This document shows positions 47,770 through 58,014 of a DNA stretch of 64,000 nt, one piece after another. The notes under the pieces are model-generated. The model did no database searches. It saw only the letters and a program-made list of their open reading frames with translations, and had not been told where the DNA came from. The stretch covers positions 7,946,001-8,010,000 of the forward strand of contig JBAIAC010000001.1 of NCBI GenBank assembly GCA_037349315.1, written 5' to 3'. Made by a program: the position numbers and the translations under genes. The first letter of the stretch is position 1. The number at the start of each line of letters is the position of its first letter. Source of the DNA: Chelydra serpentina (Eukaryota > Chordata > Testudines > Chelydridae).

Positions 47770-47957
47770 TGAGCATTGGCCTGCTAAACCCAGGGTTGTG
47801 AGTTCAATCCTTGAGGGGGACATTTAGGGATCTGGGGCAAAAATCTGTCAGGGGACAGTACTTGGTCCTGCTAGTGAAGGCAGGGGACTGGACTCGATGA
47901 CCTTTCAAGGTCGTTCCAGTTCTAGGAGATTGGCATATCTCCATTTAAAAAAAAGGG
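47770..47957 (+). repeat. tRNA-derived SINE, second tail type, 5'-truncated
   Basis: Starts inside the tRNA head (GAGCATTGGCCTGC) and lacks the A box. The body has CTGTCAGGGGACAGTACTTG and the end ATCTCCATTTAAAAAAAA. It is followed after about 12 bases by another SINE. Confidence 0.9.
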
Positions 47958-47969
47958 GAGGGGGGGAAG

Positions 47970-48151
47970 AGGAGGGATAGCTCAGTGGTTTGAGCATTGG
48001 CCTGCTAAACCCAGGGTTGTGAGTTCAATCCTTGAGGGGGCCATTTGGGGATCTGGAGCAAAAATTGGGGATTGGTCCTGCTTTGAGCAGGGGGTTGGAC
48101 TAGATGACCTCCTGAGGTCCCTTCCAACCCTGAGATTCTATGATTCTATGA
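47970..48151 (+). repeat. tRNA-derived SINE, CR1-like tail
   Basis: Complete head with A and B boxes, body with ATTGGGGATTGGTCCTGC, tail ATTCTATGATTCTATGA. Same type as 709-893. Confidence 0.93.
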
Positions 48152-49178
48152 TCACAATCACAGTCTTGTCTGCTTCAGAGGAACAGGCAATGCTCCCTTG
48201 GAAGCAGACAAAGCCACTCCTTAATCTGACCGAGTGGTTGTGGATTTGGAGATTTACAAGGGCACATTGGCCAGTTAAGTGGCCAATTCAACTGAAAGTC
48301 AAGGTGGGCTGGGTGCCTAATTCCCATTTATGCCTTTGAAAAATCTTTCCCCAAACCTGTGCCTTTCACAGGACAGTGCAGGGTGTTGACACTACAGCAC
48401 TAGGCTTATTGTTTTATTGACCAGCAGTTTATGGCTTGTTTATGAATTGATACATTGTATGAATCTTTTCTGTGTGTGCAATGATTTTCAAAGCCCCTAA
48501 AGGATTTAGGAGCAAGCATCCTCTTGAAAATCTCCACCTCAGAGCCTAACTGCTCCTGTATATTGCACGCTTTATGGCTGGTCTAATATTTTCTGATTGT
48601 AATGTACTAATATATTTAACATACAAGTTAATGAGATGGTCCACATAGTCCCCAAAAATCCTACTGTGACATAGCAGCACTAATTTAAAATGTATATGCA
48701 ATACAAATAGTTTAAGTACCAATGTTTATTAATGCCATCCATGCATGTAGGCCATACTCATTCTCACAACAGAAAATAAAACAATGATATTTTGATACAT
48801 AGACAGCACATTTCAATCAAGGAGCTCAAAGCACCTAACAAACATTAACACACATGTAAGACAGATTAGTATTACTATTATCCCAATATTACAGATAGGG
48901 AAACCAAGGCACAAAGGGGTTAAGTGACATGTCATACTACCAGCCTGTTACAGAGCTGGGAAAAAGAACCCAGATTCAGACTCTGACTCTGGTATAATGA
49001 CCACTAAATCATGAAAGAGAACTGTCTAGGTCACACATCCGAATAGAAGTACAGTGGGGAATCTAACCAGAGAGCTCTAACTTTTCACACAGGCAGTACA
49101 CAGTCATTAACTCATATAAAATAGGTGATTCTGCACCTCCCACAGGAGAAAAACATGCTTCTCTGAATTCGGCCTTAC
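48152..49178. other. TTC7A intron with an old MIR-like repeat
   Basis: The old repeat lies at about 48795-48990 (AAGGAGCTCAAAGCACC, ATTACAGATAGGGAAACC, GGGGTTAAGTGACATG). A palindrome fragment (GATTTTCAAAGCCCCTAAAG) lies near 48485. The rest is unassigned. Confidence 0.5.
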
Positions 49179-49262
49179 CTTCCCGCAAGCCACCATGGAA
49201 AGGGCCAGCTGGTACCAGAGGTGAAATTCACCAAATGCAAACTTCATTGCTCGCTCCAGACA
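49179..49262 (-). CDS. TTC7A: TTC7A exon (second of the five seen)
   Basis: The exon is 84 bases, 28 whole codons, phase 0 at both ends. Acceptor is TTTATTTTTCAG and donor is GTAAGG. It reads [18 protein letters not shown] and ends ALSMVACGK. The tract FGEFHLWYQ followed by ALSMVACGK is a TPR helix pair highly conserved in TTC7 proteins. It joins in frame to the exons on both sides. The 14.7 kb intron after it contains the DIRS element, an LTR, the two tandem SINEs and a hAT copy. Confidence 0.92.
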
Positions 49263-49693
49263 CTGAAAAATAAACATTGGGAGACATGTCAGAGAAGCAT
49301 TTTTCTCCCTCTGTGAAGGCTGCTGCTCAGACAGCTCAGTGGCCAAGCAAGGGCTTGCACAAATGGACAATTTGAAATGGCCAGAGGTGATCTTTTATGG
49401 CAATGTTCCCCTTTCCAATTTCCCTCCGATAGTTAATGGGTGCTGCAGGTGCTCAGCACCTCTGAAAATCAGGCCCATCTTATTTAAGTGCCTATGGATG
49501 GCTTTAGGAGCCCAGTTTGGGCACTCAGACGTCTATTTTTGTCCTAAACTGACACAGACTTGAAGCTGTTTCTAAACATTTTTAACTACCGTCTTTCCTC
49601 CTCCCTTCCACCACCAACATTCAACAATTATTTTTCAAAGGACAGTGTTTGTTTGCAAGAATTAGGCTGATGTCTCAGTAAAAGATCAGGTAC

Positions 49694-49831
49694 CTCAGAA
49701 AGCATGACATACTGCCCTCTTCTGCCCAGCGTGATACTCAGAAGGTCATACACTGCAGAAGCATCCTGAAGGCTGACAGCTCGATCATCCTTCTGGTCAG
49801 GGGCACGGCTAATGACTGCATCTCTGTTCGC
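49694..49831 (-). CDS. TTC7A: TTC7A exon (first of the five seen)
   Basis: The exon is 138 bases, 46 whole codons, phase 0 at both ends. It starts after acceptor TGTGACCAG and ends before donor GTACCT. It reads [13 protein letters not shown] and ends [12 protein letters not shown], matching the TTC7A segment just before the TPR-rich half. The preceding exon would end in a serine/methionine-rich segment; I looked for it up to 64000 on the minus strand and did not see it, so the upstream intron is probably longer than 14 kb. It is only 431 bases from the next exon, so these two are the one tight pair in the window. No frameshift or stop is present. Confidence 0.9.
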
Positions 49832-50567
49832 CTGGTCACAAACACAAATCAGAAATCGGACCCAATGACAGCGAATTGAGAGCACCAAGGCAAATGCAGA
49901 AGGGTATCTGTCTGTCATTGACTGTGTTTACCCATTATCACTCCATGTCAAAACATGCAGTAGATCTACCTTCCCATTTATCTGCATGAGGCTAATTCAG
50001 GATGGCATACACATGAAAGGAAATGCTGGAAACAGCTCATCACCATTAACTTGCAGAATCATAGAAATTACAGATGGAAATGAGCTACTGGGCCAGAATT
50101 TCCAGCAGTCAGAATCCCAGGGCCCCATATAAATTGTGTACCTAATTCTTTCAATTGCCTGCACCTGTGGCGATTGCACCTACATTGCTGTATATTCCCC
50201 CAGGCTTCTGATAGTTTATTACTTCCCAATTGTAGGTATTTCTTTTAATCCTTTCTGCTGTTCACTTTTTATTAGTTAATTTGGGCATGCTGCCCTAGTA
50301 ATTGGATTTGTCTGTCATCATGTTAATGCATGGAGAGGCCTTTGCGATGTCATGCCAATAAGATTTTTAAAAAATGGAATTTGTACAGATAATTTATTAT
50401 ACATAGCCTATAATTCATTGCAATACACTGCACATTCAATTTAAATAGAACCTACCTTTTAACTTCTGACAAGATAAGGACAGTCCAGTAACTCACTAGG
50501 AATATTCTGAGCTGCCATGCAAGAGACTCAGGTTTGACTCCAGATCCTAGTCTCTTAGCTATCTAAA

Positions 50568-50855
50568 GGCTATGTCTACACTGGCAACTGAACGACAAAA
50601 CTTTTGTCTTTCAGAGGTGTTAAAAAAACACCCTCCCGAAAGACAAAAGTTTTGCAACGACAAGCAAAACTTGTGTGAACAGCTCTTTGTCGGCAGGAGC
50701 GCTCTCCTGCAGACAACGCTGACGCCGCTCGTCGGGGGTGGAAGTTTTTTGTCGACCTGAGAGCCAACAAACAGCAGCTACGCTGCACGGCTTTTAGTGA
50801 CACGGCTGTAGCGACACAGCCCTGTTGCTAAAAGCTGCATAGTGTAGACATAGCC
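50568..50855. mobile_element. PIF/Harbinger MITE with internal hairpin
   Basis: Ends GGCTATGTCTACACTGG and GCATAGTGTAGACATAGCC are inverted repeats. AAA flanks both sides (50565-50567 and 50856-50858). An internal hairpin lies at 50596-50654. Confidence 0.88.
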
Positions 50856-50868
50856 AAAGACAAAGGAT

Positions 50869-50920
50869 AAAATCCTGACCCCACTGCGACTTCAGTGGGG
50901 CTAGGATTTCACCCAAAGCA
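50869..50920. repeat. Short palindromic repeat
   Basis: AAAATCCTGACCCCACTG faces CAGTGGGGCTAGGATTT. Confidence 0.65.
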
Positions 50921-51807
50921 TCCAGCCCCTGAGGGTCTGACTATACAACATGGGCATGGGCTCTGACAAGTGTTTAAGCCCAAACCCCACTACCGTCCAC
51001 ACACAAACCCCTCTGATAGGCACCTGCACCCCTCAGAACACAGGTTGCTGGCTCATCCAGAGGTACAAGGGTATAACACTGCAGGATTCTGGTCCCACTG
51101 TGGTATGAGGACTATGAGGCTCATGATTTTGACAGGAGCACCAAAAATCTGCATTTATCTGAAAAGACCTCTAAGAGGCAGGTGGAATTCGAGACCTACT
51201 GTATCACTGTCGGGTGCAGGGAGCAAATCAAAAGCTTCCAGACTACCCACCGCAAAGTAAAGGATGGGAATTGTGCGTCTGGGAACTCCCCGGCTACCTG
51301 CCCCTACTATGAGGAATTTGACCAGAGGCTGACAACCGCCCTAGCACAGAATCGGGCATGACTGTCTCCAGAGTAGGGATGATGTGCCTATAACCCCGGA
51401 GGGAGAGCCTCATGCCATTTAACAGAACTGCAGACAGGCTCCACAGAAATCCCATCTGGAGCTCCTCAGCTGAAAGGACAATGACTGCAGTGCAAGGCAT
51501 CAAGGGCTGAACATAAGCCAAGCTGGGAAAACGAAGAGACTCCCCACAGTTCCATCAAAAAACCCAACTCAACCCACCTATTCCTCCCGAATGGGAAGGC
51601 TGCAACGTTTGTCCTGTAATCTTATTTTCATGTCTTTTTCTCTCTAACTGCAGAGAAAAGATCTTGTCAAAAGGTTAAACACAGGAATCAAGCATATAAA
51701 AAATGACAGAATATGGAGGTCTTACAGACCACGTATATTTCATTATGATAAAACTGCAGCTGTTTTATCGTTATATATTATATGTTACAAACATTTATTA
51801 CCACAGT
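50921..51807. other. TTC7A intron, unassigned
   Basis: The start (GTCTGACTATACAACATGGG) hints at an eroded Harbinger end, but no partner was found. Confidence 0.35.
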
Positions 51808-52797
51808 TAGAATCATAGAAGATTAGGGTTGGAAGAGACCTCAGGAGGTCATATAGTCCAACCCCCTGCTCAAAGCAGGACCAACCCCAACTAGATCATG
51901 CCAGCCAGGGCTTTGTCAAACCAGGCCTTAAAAACCTCTAAGGAAGGAGGTTCCACCAACTCCCTAAGGGCTGGTCCACACTAACCCGCCGGTTCGAACT
52001 AAGATACGCAACTTCAGCTACCTGAAGTCGAAGTATCTTAGTTCGAACTACAAAGTACTTACCGCGGGTCCACACGCGGCAGGCAGGCTCCCCCGTCAAC
52101 TCCGCGTACTCCTCTCACGGAGCAGGAGTACCGGTGTCGATGGCGAGCACTTCCGGGATTGATTTATCGCATCTAGACAAGACGCGATAAATCGATCCCA
52201 GAAGATCGATTGCTTACCGCCAAACCCGGAGGTAAGTATAGACGTTCCCTAAAAGTAACCCATTCCAGAGCTTCACCACCCTCTTAGTGAAATAGTTTTT
52301 TCTTAATATCCAACCTAGACCTCCCACACTGCAATTTGAGACCATTACTCCTTGTTCTGCCATCTGCCACCACTGAGAACAGCCGAGCTCCATCCTCTTT
52401 GGAAACCCCCTTCAGGTAGTTGAAAGCAGCTATCAAATCCCCCCTCACTCTTCTCTTCTGAAGACTAAGTAAGCCCAGTTCCCTCAGCCTCTCCTCATAA
52501 GTCATGTGCCCAGTCCCCTAATCATTTTCGTTGCCCTCCGCTGGACTCTTTCCAATTTGTCCACATCCTTTCTGTAGTGAGGGGCCCAAAACTGGACACA
52601 ATACTCCAGATGTGGCCTCACCAGCGCCGAATAGAGGGGAATAATCACTTCCCTCGATCTGCTGGCAATGCTCCTAATGCAGCCCAATATGACGTATATA
52701 AAATATAAATGCAGCCCAATACGCCATTAGCCTTCTCGGCAACAAGGGCACACTGCTGACTCTCATCCAGCTTCTTGTCCATTGTAATCCCCAGTTG
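51808..52797 (-). mobile_element. CR1-type LINE 3' end, split by a Harbinger MITE
   Basis: The minus strand ends in the CR1 3' phrase (AATCATAGAA on the plus strand at 51811). Upstream coding traces read [15 protein letters not shown] and [11 protein letters not shown] (52687-52502), then YEERLRELGLLSLQKRR and DLIAAFNYLKG (52505-52284), in two frames. The MITE at 51968-52249 interrupts the 3' untranslated part. A 24-bp local duplication around GCAGCCCAATA lies near 52680-52725. Confidence 0.92.
51968..52249. mobile_element. PIF/Harbinger MITE inside CR1, two internal hairpins
   Basis: Ends GGGCTGGTCCACACTAA and a right end whose reverse complement is GGGAACGTCTATACTTA. The TAA duplication is perfect (51965-51967 and 52250-52252). 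Without it the CR1 sequence reads on. Hairpins lie at 51992-52049 and 52161-52198. Confidence 0.92.
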
Positions 52798-54043
52798 AGG
52801 AGGCCAACACAATTACTGACAACCAACACAATCCCTAACAAAGGGCTAAATGGCAACCATAGTTAAAGGAAACTGCCAGATCTAATTCAGTCCAAAATGT
52901 AAAGTCTTGTAAAAACAAGCTTTTACAAACTCTAGACCAACATTTCAATTCTTTTTTAAAAAATCACAATGAAATTAATTTTGTTTATAAAAAATCCCCC
53001 ACAGTTTGCAGCACACATTTTGCTGCACTGTGATAGTGCATGAGAACCAGAAAATGAAATTGAGACTTTAATGCTTAGTCAGTTTCAAATCAATCTTGCA
53101 ATCAGGGCCCTAAAATATAATGAAGTAATCCTCACTTATTGTCCAATGTGACAAAAAAGCAAATATTAAACAAACAAGAATAAAAAGTAAATACAATTGT
53201 TAAACTTTCCTTAAGGATTAACCTTTAAAAAAGAAGATAACATGGTAGGGCCAAAAAAGTTAAGGAAAAAGTGCATAGAATGATCCTTACTGCCAATTAA
53301 ATCCTCCCACGCTTATACAACAGCTTTTAAAAAAAAGTTTCTGCATCAGTTACTCTGCTACAACCATTTGTGAAAAATAGCTACACTGAAAAAGCACCCA
53401 CATATTTCGTAAACTGCGAGTCAGCCTCACGTCATAGTCAGCCTTACCCTGCTGCTATTTTGGGCCTCTGTCTAGTACTGAATTATGATTCTGTAACTGA
53501 TGTATTAGCAGAGATAGAAGATTAATCAAAACTGGGGAATGTCCATTAATTTCTGCTAACAGATCGATATTACATATCGGTGCCACGGTCCCCTTTGGAG
53601 TGTCTAGATCCTGCAATAAATGGCATATTACGGGGTACAAGATTTTGGAATAGCTTCTTAATTGGAAGATACTGCACTTTACCTAGAAAAAGAGCAATTC
53701 AAAATAAGAAAATATTACGAGACTCATGATAAAATCGTTACAGTTGACAACACTATATTTTGTCCACGTTGGCTGTTACTGCTGTAATAATATTATTATA
53801 GATTAAACAGGTCAGTTAGTACCTTATATTAGCTAGATATTAGAAGTAATCATTGCAAGACTTGAGATACCATTTATTTCTATAATATTACATACAGGAA
53901 AAAATTGTGACTCGTTTATTGAAAACCATTTGGGGTGAATCAATACATTTTCATGTTTTACTATTTCCAAAATGAATTATTCTGAGATCTAGAACAACAT
54001 TAGCCAGGATTTCATGATGTATTTATTTAAATAAATGAATATA
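52798..54043. other. TTC7A intron, unassigned
   Basis: AT-rich. A diverged exon-like block at 53455-53680 on the minus strand was looked at and not accepted. Confidence 0.4.
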
Positions 54044-54148
54044 GGTGGGATTTTCAAAAGCATCTACGTGACTTGGGAGCACAAGTCTTAGTGAAACTCA
54101 ATGGGGCTTATGGTCCTAAATCACTTAGGCGCTTTTGAAAATCCCACC
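54044..54148. repeat. 105-bp palindromic repeat
   Basis: GGTGGGATTTTCAAAAGC faces GCGCTTTTGAAAATCCCACC, and the inner arms also pair across GTGAAACTCAATGGGG. Confidence 0.85.
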
Positions 54149-54414
54149 CTATTTTTTTTCCAAGTGCCTGTGCTGGGCTCTAGGTGCCTTTACCATACAT
54201 TAAAAACACAAACAAATAAAAATAAAGCCAGGAGCTTCTCCTGACCCCCAAGCAAATACAAACCAAACCAAACCTATTCATAATAAAAATAAATAATAGC
54301 CCTTTATCCACAAACATCAGCCCTTATCCGCCCCCAAGGAAGGAGGCAGCCCTTGCAGTATGCTGTGAAGATCAACAAAGGCCATTTCAGAACAAAATGG
54401 ACCCAAGTACTTTA

Positions 54415-54693
54415 GAGTATGTCTACAGAGCAACTAGATACCAGTGGCTGGCCTGTGCCAGCCAACTCGGGCTTGTGGGTCTCAGGCTACAGGGATGTTT
54501 CACTGCTGCGTAGACTTCTGGGCTCAGGCTGGAGACTGGGCTCTAGGACCCTGCTAGGTGGGAGGGTCCCAGGACTCGGGTTCCCCCCAGAAGTCTACAC
54601 AACAATGAAACGGCCACCCAGCCTGAGCCGTATGAACCTGAGTTGGCTGGCACGGGCCAGCCACCGGTTTTTCTTTGCTATGTAGATCTACCC
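54415..54693. mobile_element. PIF/Harbinger-like foldback MITE
   Basis: TTA flanks both sides (54412-54414 and 54694-54696). Ends GAGTATGTCTACAG and a right end whose reverse complement is GGGTAGATCTACAT. Nearly the whole element folds back on itself: GGCCTGTGCCAGCCAACTC faces GAGTTGGCTGGCACGGGCC, and AGTCTAC blocks sit mid-arm. Confidence 0.88.
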
Positions 54694-54699
54694 TTAGTG

Positions 54700-54905
54700 C
54701 TTTATAGGTCAAAATCCACATGCGTAGCCCACCCCAGAATACAGAACAGCACTAATGCCATGTACTCCGGGCAAACTACATTGCTTATGAGGCAGGTTGC
54801 CACCCTCTCCACCAGTTTCAGTTTCCCAGCTGGTTTAAGTTGCAACCCCATGCAGGGCACACTGCAGTAGTCTAACCCCAGGGTGACAAAGGCATGGAGC
54901 ATGGA
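54700..54905 (-). pseudogene. L2/CR1-like LINE, RT C-terminal relic
   Basis: The minus strand reads LHAFVTLGLDYCSVPCMGLQ, matching the HAFVTSRLDYCNALYMGL motif of L2-type LINEs. Confidence 0.75.
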
Positions 54906-55917
54906 TCATCATGTGAATAGGGATACTCTAGCCTCCTGCAGATCATCCTCCAGGATTCATAAATGTGGGGGCTGGTCCCACCCCTTGTTCCATAGAAGAT
55001 AAACCCATCTCTGTGATGGAATGGGGCAGGATAAACCTCCATGAAGGGAACCTCACAGAGATTTCCTTTCCTTCCCAGATGATACATACCACTGGGGCAA
55101 TCTGATGCTGTGTTTTATCCTCGCCTCTTCATTCATTTCCCCTTTACAATGTTAATTTCAAAGGGGGAAGGAAAAGATCCCTGCTGACACTCGACATGGT
55201 GATTATATGTGCAGCCCAGCTCTGCGAATGACTGAGCAATACATATATTGATTCTTTCCAGAAGTCAATATCAACATTTATATTGAAAAAAAGATAGAGA
55301 TGACCTTGTGCTTGGCTGTTAGGGCAAGCTGTTTGTACTTACATTATTTACTGAATGTTAAATATTCTAACTACACCCACAGTATGTATCCCCATGAAGC
55401 TAACTACCAGGGTATGTTGGGCAGCTTTTTTTCTGTTCTAATGATGCTTGTCAATAAGAAACATAGTTAGATCTTAGTAATACCTAGCTATCATTAGAGC
55501 TGCTCTGTAAATTTATTATCCCAGTGATGTAAATGCAAGCAGGGAAGTTGTACAATTACAATGATATTTTACCTTAGCTGCAAAACTTTATGCTTTCAGA
55601 CAATGTATTACACATTGTACCGTTCAGTGAAACTTCCACTCCATAATCACAAGATATACTGTTTTAACATTAGGATAACTGAATCAGAGGCCCCATTATT
55701 TATCCGTGGAAATGTTCTATTTGGTTTTAATTCAAGGTTGAATTATCAGTATGTTTTGGATTGACGAACACATCTTATTTTATCTATGAATGCATAACAT
55801 TCTAAGCTTACAAATACACATCAATTTTTTTTGCATGCACATAAAAGCTTATACTTTTTTTCTGTCTTCAAATTTATAGCTACATTATACTGTATTTTTC
55901 ACTATTCCTGATTGCTT
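54906..55917. other. TTC7A intron, unassigned
   Basis: No nameable feature. Confidence 0.4.
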
Positions 55918-57075
55918 GAGGGACTATTAAGATGATCAGAGGAATGGAAAACCTACCTGATGGGAGGAGACTCAAAGAGCTTGGCTTGTTTAACCTAACC
56001 AAAAGTAGGCTGAAGGGAGATATGATTGCTCTCTATAAATACATCAGAGGGATAAATACCAGGGAGGGAGAGGAGTTAAAGTTAAGCGCCAGTGTGGACA
56101 CAAAAACAAATGGATATAAACTGTCCATCAACAAGTTTAGGTTTGAAATTAGATGAAGATTTCTGACCATCAGAGGAGTGAAGTTCTGGAACAGCCTTCC
56201 AAGGGGAGCAGTAAGGGAAAAAACTTAACTGGCTTTAAGATGGAGATTGATAAGTTTATGGAAGGGATGGTATGAAGAGACTGCTTACAATGGCATATAG
56301 CTGATCTGTGAATGCTAGCAGCAAATATCAACGGTCGGTGATGGGACACTAAATGGGGAGGGCTCTGAGTTACTACAGAGAAATCTTTCCCATATGTCTG
56401 GCTGGTGGGTCTTGCCCACATGCTCATAATCTGATTGCTATATATAGGGTCAGGAAGGAATTCCCCCCCCAGGTCAGATTGGCAGAGACCTTGGTTTTTT
56501 TTCGCCTTCCTCTGCAGAATGGGACATGGGTCACTTGCAGGTTTAAACTAGTGTAAATGGTGGATTCTCTGTAACCTGAAGTCTTTAAACCATAATTTCA
56601 GGACTTCAGTAACTCAGCCAGAGGTTGAGTGTCTATTACAGGAGTGGGTGGGTGAGGTTCTGTGGCCTGCAATGTGCAGGAGGTCAGACTGGATGATCAC
56701 GATGGTCGCTTCTGGTCTTAGAGCAGTGGTGGGCAATCTGTGGCCCATCAGGGTAAGCTGATTGCAGGCCATGAGACATTTTGCTGACATCTGCAGGCAT
56801 GGCCCCCCACAGCTCCCAGTGGCCACAGTTCACCTTTCCCGGCCTATGGGAGCTGTGGGAAGCGGTGGCCAGAACGTCTCTGAGGCCCGCTGCTTCCCGC
56901 AGCTCTCATTGGCCAGGAACGGTGAACTGCGGCCACTGGGAGCTGCAGGGGGCTGTGCCTGCGTATGGTCAATGTCAGCAAAATGTCTCTCAGCCCACAA
57001 CCAGTTTACCCTGATGGGCCACATGTGGCCTGCGGGCTGCAGGTTGCCCATCACTGTCTTAGAGTGTATGAGAAC
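55918..57075 (+). mobile_element. CR1-type LINE 3' end, split by a hAT
   Basis: Coding remnant MIRGMENLPDGRRLKELGLF and DMIALYKYIRGI at 55932-56156, then a long 3' untranslated region containing ATATATAGGGTCAGGAAGG and GGTCAGACTGGATGATCACG. The hAT at 56724-57056 lies close to the 3' end. Confidence 0.9.
56724..57056. mobile_element. Non-autonomous hAT inside CR1
   Basis: Ends CAGTGGTGGGCAATCTG and GGTTGCCCATCACTG. The 8-bp duplication TCTTAGAG is perfect (56716-56723 and 57057-57064). The inner half is palindromic (GCTCCCAGTGGCC / GGCCACTGGGAGC). Confidence 0.94.
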
Positions 57076-57687
57076 AGTGGTCCTAAGCTGTAGATCTCAG
57101 ACCATTCGTGTCAGTGCTGACTGGTCACAAGATGAGCCTTTTTTTCAGCTGCTAAATCATGCTAAAAGGCAGGCAAAAATACATTAGACCCTTTCCCAAT
57201 ATGACTTCTCCATATAAGTAACCGTTCTAGTTGCCACAAGGATGTTCCACAGTTCACACAACCATGACTGGGAGGGAAGGTGGTCTGCTCCATAAAAAGA
57301 GAAACCCCTGTTCTAGACTATTGCCTGGGACACATAAGCCCGTTAATGTGAGCTCAGCATGAGGATCTAGGGTAGACAGTTACCTTAAATATATAATGGT
57401 GTATTTAACTTATGCTACTATGCCACATAATTATGTGACAATTGTGAGTTACTTATGTCATGTTTATTACATGTATCTGTATAAAAAACAAATTGAAGCA
57501 GCAAACCCAAACAGCCATTATTTCAACAGTTATTCTACTACATCTATTATATTCTACAGAAAATTAAATTCTACAACAACATAGAGATGTGCTTCTTAAT
57601 AATATGTAAAACAATAGTATGAATTACAGGTTAACAAACTCCATGTAACAGCCTCCTATTTCACAGAGCAAGTAGATAGGAAGTATC
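57076..57687. other. TTC7A intron, unassigned
   Basis: No nameable feature. Confidence 0.4.
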
Positions 57688-57695
57688 CTTTAATT

Positions 57696-58006
57696 CAGGG
57701 GTCTGCAACCTTTCAGAAGTGATGTGCCGAGTCTTCATTTATTCACTCTAATTTAAGGTTTCACGTGCCAGTAATACATTTTAACGTTTTTAGAAGGTCT
57801 CTTTCTATAAGTCTTTAATATATAACTAAACTATTGTTGCATGTAAAGTAAAAAAGGTTTTTAAAATGTTTAAGAAGCTTCATTTTAAATTAAATTAAAA
57901 TGCAGAGCCCCCCGGATCGGAGGCCAGGACCCAGGCAGTGTGAGTGCCACAGAAAATCAGCTCGTGTGCCACCTTCGGCACGCGTGCCATAGGTTGCCTA
58001 CCCCTG
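57696..58006 (-). mobile_element. Non-autonomous hAT, 311 bp, reverse copy
   Basis: Ends CAGGGGTCTGCAACC and GGTTGCCTACCCCTG. The 8-bp duplication CTTTAATT is perfect (57688-57695 and 58007-58014). It is the reverse complement of the element at 30241-30551. Confidence 0.94.
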
Positions 58007-58014
58007 CTTTAATT

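Larger units (their letters stand above)
4853..49831 (-). other. TTC7A: TTC7A gene, internal part (five exons, four introns)
   Basis: Five exons read in order on the minus strand form one continuous frame. Intron lengths are 431, 14,744, 23,448 and 5,853 bases. The paralogue TTC7B is less likely: the third exon reads [14 protein letters not shown] and the fifth reads TLK..QDKLHKKALQTLE, as in TTC7A, whereas TTC7B has SARAVKVLKEC and a different fifth-exon block. Known role: TTC7A is a TPR scaffold that, with EFR3 and hyccin (HYCC1/FAM126A), anchors PI4-kinase III-alpha at the plasma membrane; human loss-of-function causes intestinal atresia with immunodeficiency. The 5' exons should lie beyond 64000 and the 3' exons below position 1; I found neither in the window. 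Paralogue assignment rests on remembered protein sequence, not an alignment. Confidence 0.88.

Noticed and set aside
53455..53690. Possible further TTC7A exon on the minus strand
   Set aside because: The open frame shows no TTC7A residues and the splice phase does not fit the exon at 49831.
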